Shown piece after piece: positions 48,531 through 59,811 of a DNA stretch of 64,000 nucleotides. Both the position numbers and the translations under genes were made by a program. Source of the stretch: Gonatopus flavifemur (lineage: Eukaryota; Arthropoda; Insecta; Hymenoptera; Dryinidae); contig JAFFJZ010000002.1 in assembly GCA_018340375.1 (NCBI GenBank), positions 16,200,001 through 16,264,000 of the forward strand. The letters run 5' to 3'. Every line of letters starts with the position of its first letter. The first letter of the stretch is position 1. The notes under the pieces are model-generated. The model made no database searches. It was not told where the DNA came from and saw nothing but the letters and a program-made list of their open reading frames with translations.

Positions 48531-49825
48531 TTACACCAAGATCAAAATTCCTCCAAGATGTTTCTCTTTCCTGCTTCGAAGTACAAACGAAAATTTTTAC
48601 GGTACAATCAGGTTCAAACAAAAGGCACTTTCGTTTGCAGTGCAAAATTTTTCTTCCGTTTAACATGCAGGCTGAATTTACAGAAACCGAAAGGTTCTAG
48701 TGCAAATCCCAACTTTTGAATACATAAAAGAAACCTTCTTTGAAATCTATCTAAAATCATATAAAAAATTACTCAGATATGAAACTCTTTCGTATTGAAG
48801 CATGACTTCGTTTTGACAAAGATACGAATTCCAGTAACGCATACTTGGCAACACAAAAACCGGAGCTATTCAAGATACATGATAAAATATTTCTTTGATA
48901 TGAATTCTTATTCTTATCCTTTGCGTTGTAATTTTTTAGATATAACAATACAAAATTGGATCGGTCTCATCCATCACGTTCTTGACAGAAAATTGTTTCT
49001 CTGAGTGTACACTTACTAAATATTAAAAGAAGAAAGACCAGTGAATGATTTCGTTATTATTCACAGAAACATTTTTTGTCACTTGAATTTCCTCTGTGTT
49101 GTAGCGATGAATTTCATTCAAAGGATCAAATTCTGTGTCATTCCCAAGAAAAAATATTCTATTGAAAAGAATTAATAGCAATCAATCTTCCAATTTTCCT
49201 GATGAGGATTGCCTGAAAGTTGTTCATACAAAAACATCGTATATTCTTCCTCAATGTGATTTTGAAATCCATTTCTTTGAGGAATTGTTGGCTTGAATGA
49301 TGTGAAAACATCTCAAGAATGATATCAAACAACGTTTATTGATGAAAACATTTTTTGAGAACTCCTAAAATATGAATTTTTGAAATGCACTGTTAGAAAA
49401 ATCTGTTTGAAATTTAATATAAAAAGTTTGGAAGCAATTAACACACACAATTGTGTATCAATTTTCAAACATTTTGTATTGTAAATAATAATAATAATTT
49501 TAAATTTAAATTCAAACAAACAAAAATAAAAAAAAAAAAAAAAATTTTCAACACTATACTATATGACTTAATTTCAAAATTCCTCCCAAATGTTTCATTA
49601 TGTTATGGTGTATTAATACAAAAAAAATGTAAAAGATGTGTGAAATTACATACAACATCAACAATATTTATTAAAAAAATATTTCTGCTTTGGCCAAAAA
49701 TGTCTTTAAAAAAAAAAACTGAATTTTTAATCAAAATCATTTTTTCGGAGGAGAGACAGCAGATTGTCGACTTGTTTGTTCACTACATGTCATGGAGAGG
49801 AAATTGGAAAGAAAAAAAAAAAAAA
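48531..49825. other. No gene; A-rich tract
   Basis: No gene recognised. From about 49490 the composition becomes very A-rich with runs of 8-16 A. The 128-codon frame at 49451-49837 is Lys/Ile/Asn-rich low complexity and is not credible as a gene. Confidence 0.35.
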
Positions 49826-49915
49826 CGAACCACCTAACCCCACCCCTACCTAATAATGTTGCGCGATCTACTATCCTAACGCCTAAACGACCTAAGCTAA
49901 ACCCTAAACCGGTAC
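49826..49915. repeat. Degenerate CCTAA-rich tract
   Basis: About 85 bases contain at least six copies of CCTAA or CCTAAA with irregular spacers (cacctaaccccacccctacc, then atcctaacgcctaaacgacc, then taaaccctaaacc). CCTAA is the complement of TTAGG, the common arthropod telomere repeat. Copies are imperfect, so this would at best be an interstitial telomere-like remnant. Confidence 0.35.
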
Positions 49916-50089
49916 CTACGTGGTTTAGATAGAAAGATCAATGGATATCTGATTCAATATCTCATCCATCCAATATATATAATAATTAATAATAACATTA
50001 ACTGAAAACTGCAATTCGGTTGACAGTTGTATGATATGTTAAAAATATGTGATAAATTATGAAAATGTTTGTGAATTGTTTTTTTTGTT

Positions 50090-51100
50090 TATATTTTATT
50101 AATTAATTCAAAAATTAAAATCTTTTCAAGCGGAAAAATAAAATAATTTCAAAAATTTGGATTTTAAATGTTTTGATGGTTTTACTACTCTTTGTACTGA
50201 CATTGTTGAAATTGTTGAAAAAGAAAAATTTTATGTTGAAAATTTGTTATTCTAGAAATAATTTGAGAAAGAGTTGAAAAGAAGGTTGAAAAAAATTGAA
50301 AGAAATAGTTGCAAAAAGGAAAAAAAAAAAAGAGTTGAATGAAACCGAAATGATATTGCATACTAGGCTATATACTCTATGTTTCCTTACTAGGAGAAAC
50401 ACATGAAATCTAGGCAGGAGAAATGTATCAAAATTCAAGAATGACATTCATTGAAGAGTGAAGAGAAGACAGAATTATTCATTGGATTTTATTTAATTTT
50501 ATTATAAAATAAAAAAAATATAAAATAGGAAAATCTGTATCGTCTTTTAATATTTTTGTTTTGTTATTTTGTTTCAATAATGTTTGCTCATGATGATATT
50601 TATTGATATATTTGTATAATTTATACACTTTTCTTTATTTTATTAGTAAGAAAATAAAAAAATGTCACAATACAAAATTATTCAAATAAAAAAAATTGAG
50701 AACATAAATAATGAAAGATAATATTTATTTGCCATTGCCTTCCTTTATATTTATAAAAATCAATGAATATTTCTATCTTAATATCTAATTAACTAATCTT
50801 CATACTCTTCTCCTTGCTTTGATTCATTTCTCACTGAAAGATACATTTCTCCTATTGTCAGCTACGTACTTACATTCAAAGCTTTTCCAACACATTTTCC
50901 AAGTTTTGAAATTTTCATTTTTTTTTTCTTCAAAATACATTTACAAAATTGTCAATAAACTCTGCAAACAAGTTTTTCACTAAATGATTGCTGTTTTCAA
51001 TTTTTGCAAATGTCAATTTTGAAAAAATTCTTAACTGTCAAATTTTTTAATCCAATCCTTGGTAATAATCAAAATTGGCCTTTATTTAAACAATTTTTAA
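50090..51100. mobile_element. Diverged copy of the core of the 2.6 kb foldback
   Basis: ggcaggagaaatgtatcaaa (50414) and ttattcattggattttattt (50476) match ggcaggagaaattcatcaaa and tattcattagattttattcg near 18171 and 18231. The following ttaatatttttgttttg and tttcaataatg also correspond. On the far side, acatttctcctattgtcagc resembles the right arm near 18605. Sequence is much more A/T-rich than the copy at 17640-19100, so it is an older or poorly polished relative. Confidence 0.5.
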
Positions 51101-51735
51101 TTTATTAATTTAGTTTTATTAATTTAAATTACTACAAAAATATTAATACAAAAATGATTTGATCTTAATATTTTGAAAAATATTATTCTTAAAAATGATC
51201 TCTCAATTTCAATGATTAATTTTGAATAAACTTTTGATTAATGCATCATTAAATTATGATTCATAATTTTGATTTTTAATATATTATTTTTAATAAATAA
51301 TGTTAATTTTCATAATAGATTTTTCAACGATATAGCATTTCAACTAACACGAAAATAATTAATTTTTATTTTTCAATTCAAAGAAGTCAACCTCATATCC
51401 GTAAACTATATTTCAATTCTAAAATACAAACAGATTTGTTTACATCTTCTTTCTCATTTATATCACCTGTAATATGTGTAAAAAATTAAAAAAAAACCTT
51501 CAGCTGTTTAAAAAAAAAATGCAATACGTGCTGCTGTAGTACTGTGACATTTCCGATATCAAGTGTGAACAATATTTTATTCATTTTAGAATTGAAAAAT
51601 TCATTCTTCTCCATTTTATATATATTTTAGTAAGCACTTGTATAATTATTAGAGATGGTTTTACTCCACATTATCAATTAGTTCAACTTATTACATACTA
51701 ATAAGTAGCTCACTAGTTTTGACCAACCAACGCTA
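51101..51735. other. No gene recognised
   Basis: Very AT-rich with ATTAA-type low complexity. At 51682-51720 ttcaacttattacatactaa and the following bases match 51993-52032, forming direct repeats on either side of the next MITE. Confidence 0.35.
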
Positions 51736-51984
51736 CACTGTAAAAAATATTCGGGATTTTCCCATACCTATAGAGAGAATTTTTATATATTACTTAAAAA
51801 AAAAAGCGAATTCCCACACGTATAGGAATTTTCACATAAAATATATTAAAATTGCTGTTTTTATGGGATTTTTTAATAAATTTATAGGATTTTTTTCAAA
51901 AAATTTACGGAAATTCCTATCCATGTATGTGTTAATTACTTCACATACATGTATAATGAATAAAAAAATAAAATTTTTACAGTG
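51736..51984. mobile_element. MITE with CACTGTAAAAAAT termini, 249 bp
   Basis: TA-cactgtaaaaaatattcggg and aaaatttttacagtg-TA with clean TA flanks. Inner motifs tataggaatttt and gaaattcctatcc pair. A 97-codon frame crosses it and is not credible. The termini match those of the foldback at 8474-9573. Confidence 0.75.
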
Positions 51985-52404
51985 TAGTTGGATTCAACTT
52001 ATCAGTAATTGACCAGTACCTCGCTAGTTTTTGTGCTCAGTTTTTTTCTCTCTAGCCTCATCAGTCATAGGAAAAAAAAAAATGTGTTTTTTTTTTGGTG
52101 GATTGATTTTTGATATGATTTCACTGATTCTTTCCTTGAAAATTTCAGACTGTTTCATAGATTCAGTTCAAAGAGATCTTACAGAAAAAATATTCACTCG
52201 ATGATAAGTTGGTATTTTCTTGAAGCGTAATTTTCATCAATAACGCAAGCAATTCTCAAGATGCAAGGGAAATGTTTCGCATTTCTTAGAATTTCCATAC
52301 ATGATCTTTCAATGATATTACGCATTTTGAATTCACTCATTACAGCAATGCGATAAGAATGATCCACACACCAATTATAAACCCTCTTCCTGCATGTCTC
52401 AATA

Positions 52405-52485
52405 AGAACATGGTCTATGGCTCAGTGGTCAATCTTTGGCTTCGACACCGAAAAGGCCACGTTCGATTTCAAACTGCAGAAGAAA
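52405..52485 (+). repeat. tRNA-derived SINE-like head
   Basis: atggctcagtggtca (52417-52431) fits the Pol III A box, and acgttcgatttc (52459-52470) fits the B box, with about 42 bases between their starts, as in a tRNA. The segment ggcttcgacaccgaaaaggc between them resembles the anticodon region of arthropod tRNA-derived SINEs. Arms do not fold well, so this is not a functional tRNA. A T-rich stretch follows. Confidence 0.5.
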
Positions 52486-52654
52486 ACTTTTCCATCTTGC
52501 GAGATTTTATTATTTTTTTTTCTTTCATATTCAATTATATATTGAATCAGCACATTTTTTGGAGGAGAACCCATATATGAGGGTTTTTTTTTTGAAAAAC
52601 ACATGAACACGTGTTTTTTTATATATTTTTTGTCCTTGGCAAAACTCCCAGATT

Positions 52655-52722
52655 TTATCTAAGAAATAGTCTAGGAAAATACCTAAGAAAATGTCTAGGA
52701 AAAGTCTAGGAAAAAGCTTAGA
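52655..52722. repeat. Short tandem repeat of GTCTAGGAAAA
   Basis: atagtctaggaaaatacctaag, atgtctaggaaaa, gtctaggaaaaa and variants form four to five degenerate units of about 11-20 bases. Confidence 0.55.
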
Positions 52723-52807
52723 AAATTTTTTTTACGGGGTGTGCCTTTTTCAATACTATGTTTTACCATTGGAGTGTAATTGCGCATTGATTTCATGTAC
52801 ATTATGA

Positions 52808-53030
52808 AAATTCAATATGTACATTTATGAATTTTCATAAACTGTGATGAATATCAAAAACGTTGTTTGGAATTTGAGAAATATGTGATTGATTTTCCAA
52901 TATTCAAATAAATACAGAAATTCAATATCTACAGTTATGAATTTTCACAAACTGTAATGAATTTCAAAACTTTTGTTTGAAATTCATGAAATATGTGATT
53001 GATTTTCCAACATCCAAATATGGAATACAA
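52808..53030. repeat. Two direct repeats of about 111 bp
   Basis: aaattcaatatgtacattta (52808) and aaattcaatatctacagtta (52919) begin two copies that continue through tatgaattttca, aaactgt(g/a)atgaat and aaatatgtgattgattttcc. The copies differ at roughly one base in ten. Confidence 0.75.
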
Positions 53031-54234
53031 TTCATATAGCGCCCTTGAAAATTAATGTACTTTTTTCTATGAACGTATATTAAATTCACAAACATTTTTA
53101 ACAGTGTGACTCTGGGCGGTTCGAAATGACAAATTCTGACTTTCTCAATCATGTAGCGATTTTCAATGTTACCAAAAATCGCTAAATCGTCCAAGAAAGA
53201 GCTGGAGACGAGTTATTTGAACTTGGAACGGCAGTTATATGGTGCTGGGATTGCAAACTAAAAGTAAAAAAATCAGCAAACCTCTATTTTAAGAATTTCC
53301 TATCGTAAACTCATTCTCAAACTTCAAACGCGTTTTTCAAAATCGGCCGACATCGGAACTCGAGTAATTTTTATCCGATTGACTTGAAAATTCAACTGTA
53401 GCTTCTCGGATAGATTATCCATCGAAGTACATAGGATTTTTACGATTTTTATAAACAAATCATGGTCGATTTTTTCGTCGAAAATACGATTTTTTTCTTC
53501 AAATTGATGCCAAAATTGCAAAAATCAATATTTCTCAATAATTCTACGTACTTCTGTAGCATCATTCACGTAGATTAAGAAAACATTTTGTTTATTGTTC
53601 TAGCTGCAGACGTACGAGACTTCTCTGATGTCGGCCGTGGAGCGCCTTAAAAAAATACGCTGCTTTCGTATATACAACTAAGCCGCCATTTTGTCCTCAA
53701 TATTGAAATAAAAAATGTTTTTTCCACCTCAAGATATGCATAATAAATCCTTGAAACCTTATATTGATCGTTCCATTTGCAGAGTCACAAATAATTCACA
53801 GAAAACCCTCTTATTTTTAAGCTTCAAGCGGATATAACCCCTTAAAAAGTTCCAATAGAAACCGATCTATGTATTTTTATCGGAATCAATAGGTTTTGTT
53901 ACAGCCGCTAATTATAGATACTGTAGGAGTCAATGTTTTATTGGTTTTCATTCGTCCAAGCGGTAAACCCTCATGAATATACCGATGGAAAATGATTTCC
54001 TCTTGGCAAACCATATCATTCTGTCACAGAATCTACGGGGATAAAATGGAATATATTGGAATTTTTCAACAGGGATGACACCACATTCATAAACATAGAC
54101 CGATTACATTCGAATTTGATTAATCAAATATAAATATCTGGTTCATTATTCAGAGTCATGTAATGAAATCGCACAGAATCCTCTTCAAAATCATTTTTCT
54201 TCCAATTAGAACTCCATATTTATCTCTACTTGTA
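53031..54234. other. Unassigned, less AT-rich segment
   Basis: 53100-53700 is less AT-rich than its surroundings and contains phrases such as ctcgagtaatttttatccga and gtcgattttttcgtcgaaaa. No coding frame beyond 65 codons exists. It could be part of a dispersed repeat or a decayed element; I cannot name it. Confidence 0.3.
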
Positions 54235-54525
54235 CACGGAAAAAAAAAGATTTATTAAAAAGTTTTATATTCATTAATATTTTTAATATATTTATTATTA
54301 TTTAAAAGTAATTCAGCCAATGTCACATTTCTAACTTCAGGTTGTTTCATGTTGATAAGAACCGATCTGAAGTGTATAATATTTGAAGTCCAGTTGACGA
54401 GACATTCGACTGTTATAGACCGAAATTGTCTACGATACATCGTGAATTGTCTGTCTCTAGATTACGACTTTCAACCGTCTACATTAGACGAGTTTCGTCT
54501 GATATAGACTGACTTTTTTTCCGTG
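54235..54525. mobile_element. MITE with CACGGAAAAAAA termini, 291 bp
   Basis: TA-cacggaaaaaaaaagattta and gactgactttttttccgtg-TA. Apart from the termini the arms pair poorly, but the right half is full of gtctanannagac-type motifs (agacgagtttcgtctgat, gtctctagatt). Non-coding. Confidence 0.65.
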
Positions 54526-55370
54526 TACTGCATGAATCAAATTGACCCGATATTTCATAAGAACTTGACTAAAATTAAATTGTAAAAGAATATCGGTAAA
54601 TTTGTCGAAAACTGTCGAGATGCAATCAACCTCATCACAATGGATACGAGTCCCCCAATATTTGACGAATTTATAATATTCTTTCATAAAATTACCAAAC
54701 AATCCATATATTCATGTTTATGAGAGAGTACACAACAAATTCCCATAGCCACGTAGCCTGAAATGATGGGGCATCGAGAAAATCGATTGAAAATTTAACT
54801 GTTTTCCTAAAATAAACTACGACGGGAAGTCAATAAATGTTGTAGATATTTTCAAAACCTGTCAACTTTCCCATCAATTTTTCCCAGAATAATCAACGAT
54901 CAAATTTATTATGAAGAAAACAGTTTTTTTGGAATGATTTCCCACAAAATCATTAGCGGGTGTAAATAAATGGAGAAGATGAATAGTTTCGTCAGAAATG
55001 AAAAGAATGTCTAGTTTCATAATGAAATTTTTCCACCGTATTTCTAATCTATTGAAGAGTTCTGTTTACATGGTTGCCATATGTTACCATAGTAACTCAA
55101 CCCATGTTAAAATAAGTGGTAATGCGTGAATACCGTAGCTTCTCATTTAAATTTTATGTAGTTCTCATTCAACAGAGGAGCACTGCTGATTTGACAGTGT
55201 CTGTTGTAAAGTTTACATAACGTACTTCTCCGTGTGGAAAATTGATTCCAGCATTTCACAGCATTCACCAAATATCAATTCTCACTTCAACATTACCCAG
55301 CTTTTATGTACAAACGAAGAAGAAAAATCGTGAAACGATACTGTACGATTAAATTTTCTATTAACAAAAA
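54526..55370. other. No gene recognised
   Basis: AT-rich. An element-like right end (acttctccgtg) is near 55225-55236 without a located partner. Confidence 0.3.
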
Positions 55371-55566
55371 TTTTGACTGAAAATTAAGAAAAAAGTGACT
55401 GTAATTTTTTACAGTCACTGAGTCTGAATATTCAGAAACATTTCTGTTCTGAATTTTAAGATACTTATTTCTGGATTTTCAAATGCATGTTTTTGAGTCA
55501 TCAAACATATTCACATTAAATGCAAGATTCATGTTTCTTAATTTTTAGACATGCTGTTCTGAGTTA
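55371..55566. repeat. Degenerate TTCTGAATTTTCAGAAA-type repeats
   Basis: gactgtaattttttacagtc is a perfect-looking short palindrome (about 55398-55417), followed by ctgaatattcagaaac, ctgaattttaag and tttctggattttc units. It leads directly into the 87-bp array. Confidence 0.5.
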
Positions 55567-55567
55567 T

Positions 55568-55860
55568 GAGAAACATTTTTCTGAATTGTCGAAAATATTT
55601 GTTTGAATTGTAAGAAATAGTCTTCTGAATTTCAAGATATTTTCTATCAATCGTAAGAAACATTTTTCTGAATTGTCGAAAATATTTGTTTGAATTGTAA
55701 GAAATAGTCTTCTGAATTTCAAGATATTTTCTCTCAATCGTGAGAAACATTTTTCTGAATTGTCGAAAATATTTGTTTGAATTGTAAGAAATAGTCTTCT
55801 GAATTCAAAGATATTTTCTCTCAATTGTAAGAAACATTTTTCTGAACTGTAAGGAATATT
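55568..55860. repeat. Tandem array, 87-bp unit, about 3.3 copies
   Basis: gagaaacatttttctgaatt or a close variant starts at 55568, 55655, 55742 and 55829, giving an exact 87-bp period. The unit itself is built of three or four related units of about 21-29 bases (aattgtNagaaa, cttctgaattt). Since 87 is a multiple of three, two minus-strand frames stay open through the array; these repetitive frames are not evidence of a gene. Confidence 0.85.
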
Positions 55861-56055
55861 TTTCTCAATTTTGAGAGATGCGCATTGAATTCTAAGAGGA
55901 TGCGATAGTTACCATGCGCGAGCACGTTTTTTCTACCAAATTACTGGAAACTGATTTCATGAAAAAAATCCGAAATTTCAGGGATGGTTCTTCGAGATTT
56001 TATCTATGTCACTAAAGAGCCAGAATTTTTAATTCCGGAGATTCTTTGGTAAACG

Positions 56056-56107
56056 TATAATATGCGGTCTACGGTAGTAGGTAGTAGACCGCATACCATA
56101 TTATTAC
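56056..56107. repeat. Compact hairpin TATGCGGTCTAC/GTAGACCGCATA
   Basis: ataatatgcggtctac and gtagaccgcataccatatta pair over 12 perfect bases plus flanking pairing, with a loop of about 13 bases (ggtagtaggta). Not part of any longer repeat that I can see. Confidence 0.65.
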
Positions 56108-56481
56108 CGATTTTTTTTCCAAGAATAGTGACGTAGATGAAGTCTCGAAAACCCAAGTGGAATGTATCTGGAAATTATACACTTCCCAGATGAAAAAAAT
56201 TGAAGACATTTATCTGGAACATTTATAACGTTTGTTTTGATAACATTATATAGGATTTTATGCATCTCTATAACTTCATCTTGTATGATGAAGGTATGGA
56301 AACCCACAAAATCTATCTATTCGATTATTACCAAAACAGTGTATTGAAGAATTATGGTAAGCAGCTTACAATTTTTTTAATACATAGAACATATATCACC
56401 AAAAAATGAAACGTAAATTTGGGTAAAAGAGAAATCAAATTAGCACGTATAAAATTATAAGAATGTATTAAGAATAATTAA

Positions 56482-57974
56482 AGAATGAGGTTTGAAAAAC
56501 TATTTTAATTCCATTTAATTTTCCTTCAACTATTTGTGATAAGAGAGATAGAATTGTGTCTTATGGGACCAAGTCTAATGCAAGTATGCAAGAATCAAGC
56601 GATGAGTATGTGAAACATGTACTAAATGCTCCAATGAAAAGTTACACAAAGAATAACATTGAGTGATTCAACATGAAACAACTTATATAATTTCTACCAG
56701 ATCCAACTGATGACATTAATTTCTGTATTATGTTATAGTTTAGTAAAAATCAATGTTTTTGAGATTGATATTCTGATTTATTAAAAACCAAAAAATAAAT
56801 CATTTTCAAGAGATTGATTTTCACTGAATTATAACAAAATACAGAAAATACTGCCATTAGTTTTATTTGGTAAAAATTATATAGGCAGAGTTGTATATTG
56901 CATTATGTAGGGTTACGCTTTGTGAAATGTTTCATCGATACCCTCAGTACAAGTCTTACATACTTATCGCTGGACTCTTACACCAATTAAATGTACATCG
57001 TAGAAGACATAACCATCTCTCTCATCACAAATAGTTAAAAAAAAAATACATGAAAAGAATATCGTTTCTATAGTTTTATGTACTTTTATTCAACTATTTG
57101 TGATGAGAGAGATAGTTTTGTCTTCTACGATGTACATTTAATTGGTGTAAGAGTCCAGCGATAAGTATGTAAGACTTGTACTGAGGGTATCGATGAAACA
57201 TTTCACAAAGCGTAACCCTACATGATGCAATATACAACTCTGCCTATAAAATTTTCACCAAATAAAACTAATGGCAGTAATTACTGTATTTTCTTATGCT
57301 TTAGTGAGAATCAATATTATTGAGATTGATTTTTGATTCCTTGAATACCAGAAAATATTGTTTCAAAGTGTTATGAAACTATAATATGTTATCCTTTTCA
57401 TGTACTTTTTTTCAACTATTTGTGATGAAAGAGATGGTTTTGTCTTCTAAAACAACAAGTTCAATTGATGAAAGAATCAAGCGATAAGTATGTAAGACTG
57501 GTACTGAGGGTATCGATGAAACATTTCACAAAGCGTAACCCTACATGATGCAATATACAACCCTGCCTATATAATTCTTACCAAATCAAACTGATGGCAT
57601 TAATTTCTGTATTTTGTTATAGTTCAGTGAAAATTAATCTCTTGAAAATGATTTATTTTTTGGTTTTTGATAAATCAGAATATCAATCTCACAAACACTG
57701 ATTTTCACTAAACTATAACATAATTGAGAAATTAATGGCATCGATTGGATCTGGTAAAAATTATATAAGTTGTTCCATGTTAAATCACTCAATGTTATAC
57801 TTTGTGAAACTTTTCATTGGAGCACTTATTACACGTTTGTATGTTTCACATACTCATCGCTTGTTCCTTGCCCTAATTAGACTTGGTCCCATAGCACACA
57901 GTTCTATCTCTTTTATTACAAATAGTTGAAGACAAAGTAAATGGAAATAATGTAGTTTTTTAAACCACATTCTC
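56482..57974. repeat. Nest of five alternating inverted repeats
   Basis: The motif ttcaactatttgtgat followed by nagagagatag occurs forward at 56525, 57089 and 57411, and inverted ending at about 57036 and 57930. Each begins a unit of about 230-270 bases that continues gatgaaacatttcacaaagc, then a tatacaa block, then aaccaaataaaact-like motifs, and ends at ttgagattgatt. Units 1 and 2 form a palindrome, as do 4 and 5, and the block 56482-57036 is inverted relative to 57411-57974. The frame at 57735-57929 lies within it. No transposase seen; class unknown. Confidence 0.8.
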
Positions 57975-58778
57975 TGAGTTTCAAACTAATCGCAGTAATT
58001 ACTACATGTTCATGTGGTTCAGTGAATATAAATCTACTTGAAATTGATTTTATGATCCACGAAAAATCAGAACATCTGATTCAGAAATTGGATGTTTTTT
58101 TCATCATTTTCAATTCAAAAATCTCAATGTATCATCCTTCCTTTAATCATTTATTCATACCACCGTCATGAGATTTTCTGATTTTCATATTCAGAGACGA
58201 TTTTTGTTCCAATGGCAAAGAGGTTAACTTCACATTTTTAACATTTTTTTTACCGAATCCCACAATACATTTCATGTCACATTATAAATTAATTTGGCTC
58301 AAATTACATTGCACAACATGTAATTACTGTTGGCGCAGTAAGTATTTGTTCATTAAAATAAATGATATTGAATTTGATTTTGCAACTCACCTTTACTTAC
58401 CGTTCATTGACCGTCATACAAAATAATGCAAGCCGATTCACTGCGCACCGATTCTGCGCATGTTTTCAGTGTAAGTTTCTTAAATTACTCAGATTCTTAA
58501 TTTTCAAAGTATTGGTGATGAACATGAAGAAACTTTCTCTAATTTTTTAGAAACTTGGTATCTAAATATAATATTCTAGATATCAAATCTGAATTTTCAG
58601 AAAACCTTATCTAAATTTGCCTTTTAGAAACTCGAGTCTGAAAATTCAGACACTCCAGTATCTGAATTTTCAGAACATTTTTTACAGTGGCAGAGAACTA
58701 TTCGTATGAACTTAGTAAAAATGGATTGTGCGAAAAAAAAACTGAATATTTAATATTTCTCAATCGAATTCATTACTG
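57975..58778. other. No gene; TCTGAATTTTCAGA repeats at 58560-58690
   Basis: No gene recognised. 58590-58690 carries several tctgaattttcaga units and ends ttttttacagtg, like 20995-21310 and 55371-55566. A possible left end (cactgaaaacatgcg, inverted) lies near 58455-58470. Confidence 0.4.
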
Positions 58779-58803
58779 CCAAACAAACAAACAAACAAAC
58801 AAT
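58779..58803. repeat. (CAAA)n microsatellite
   Basis: Six tandem CAAA-type tetranucleotides (about 24 bases). Confidence 0.85.
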
Positions 58804-59811
58804 GAAAATTATGTTGCTGAAGTTTGGATCGTCTATTGAAACGAATAAAATTTGTCACTGAATAACGAAATCCTCAGCCCTTGAAGATCCAAAATCCTTC
58901 TATATTCTTTAAACAATGTTTCCAGTTCCAAGGAGTTCATTCAAGAAGATAAACACCGATGATATCTCAGATTTTTTGATTTTGAATTTTCGTTTCGTTA
59001 ACATATGAAAATGATGTTAATCAACCGACGAAAAAGGCGAGATGAACAACGAGATTATTTTTGTTTGAATAAGCAAAAAGAAAACAGTAATGAATCTAAT
59101 TGCGATCAGATCAAATACAGCAAATTTCAATTCATAGTCTGGATAATCAATTAGTTTATCATAATATTCAATCAAATTTCGATCTGAGCAAATGAGATTT
59201 GGTTGATTGTCAAGTGTTATTACAAATCAGAATTCACCTTATCTAATCTCGTATCTAATTAATTTCTTTACATTTCTTTACACGGGAAAAAACAGCAAAG
59301 GTAACGTGGAATAAATTGCTCCTTAGTCCAAAGCAACGTTTGCTGTTTAATCTAAAGCACGCTATGGCTCAGGTCGTCGTTATAATTCAATACCTCTCAA
59401 CACAATACATCATCATTTTCCCAAAAGGTAAAATAAAAAAAAATACATAGACAAAATAATTGGTAGACAAAGTAGAATAAAAGAACAGTCTGTAAATGAA
59501 AATAAATTGTGTACTATATCAAATTTATTTGGAATGTTAATTTCATCCATTCATCATAGCTTAAAGTTATGGAATTGAATACACTGTCCAACACTGTCAG
59601 AAATATCTCGGAGTTTTTTTCAATCACGCACATGAATTCAGGTTCATACACCTTTTTTGCATTACACTTAATGTACAGAAAACATGAATCGACTATAGAT
59701 TATGCTTTAGTTTACATTGAATTTAATGTTCAAGATGTATGAAAATGTTCAAGATGTATTAAATTCATGCACGTACTTGAAAACAACTTCTAGCAAAAAC
59801 ATTCAAATTAA
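58804..59811. other. Dispersed repeat copy, otherwise no gene
   Basis: 58812-58970 is the best copy of the repeat also found at 6905-7045 and, inverted, at 11345-11500 (gttgctgaagtttggatcgt, tttccagttccaaggagtt). An element-like left end (cacgggaaaaaacagc) is at 59282. No gene recognised. Confidence 0.35.

Noticed and set aside
49451..49837. 128-codon plus-strand open frame
   Set aside because: Lys/Asn/Ile-rich low complexity created by A-runs; no domain and doubtful sequence quality.
53100..53700. Less AT-rich block as a candidate exon or viral insertion
   Set aside because: Stops in all frames at short spacing and no recognisable protein motif.
55538..55824. Repetitive minus-strand proteins of 70 and 86 codons
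   Set aside because: They result from an 87-bp tandem repeat whose period is a multiple of three.
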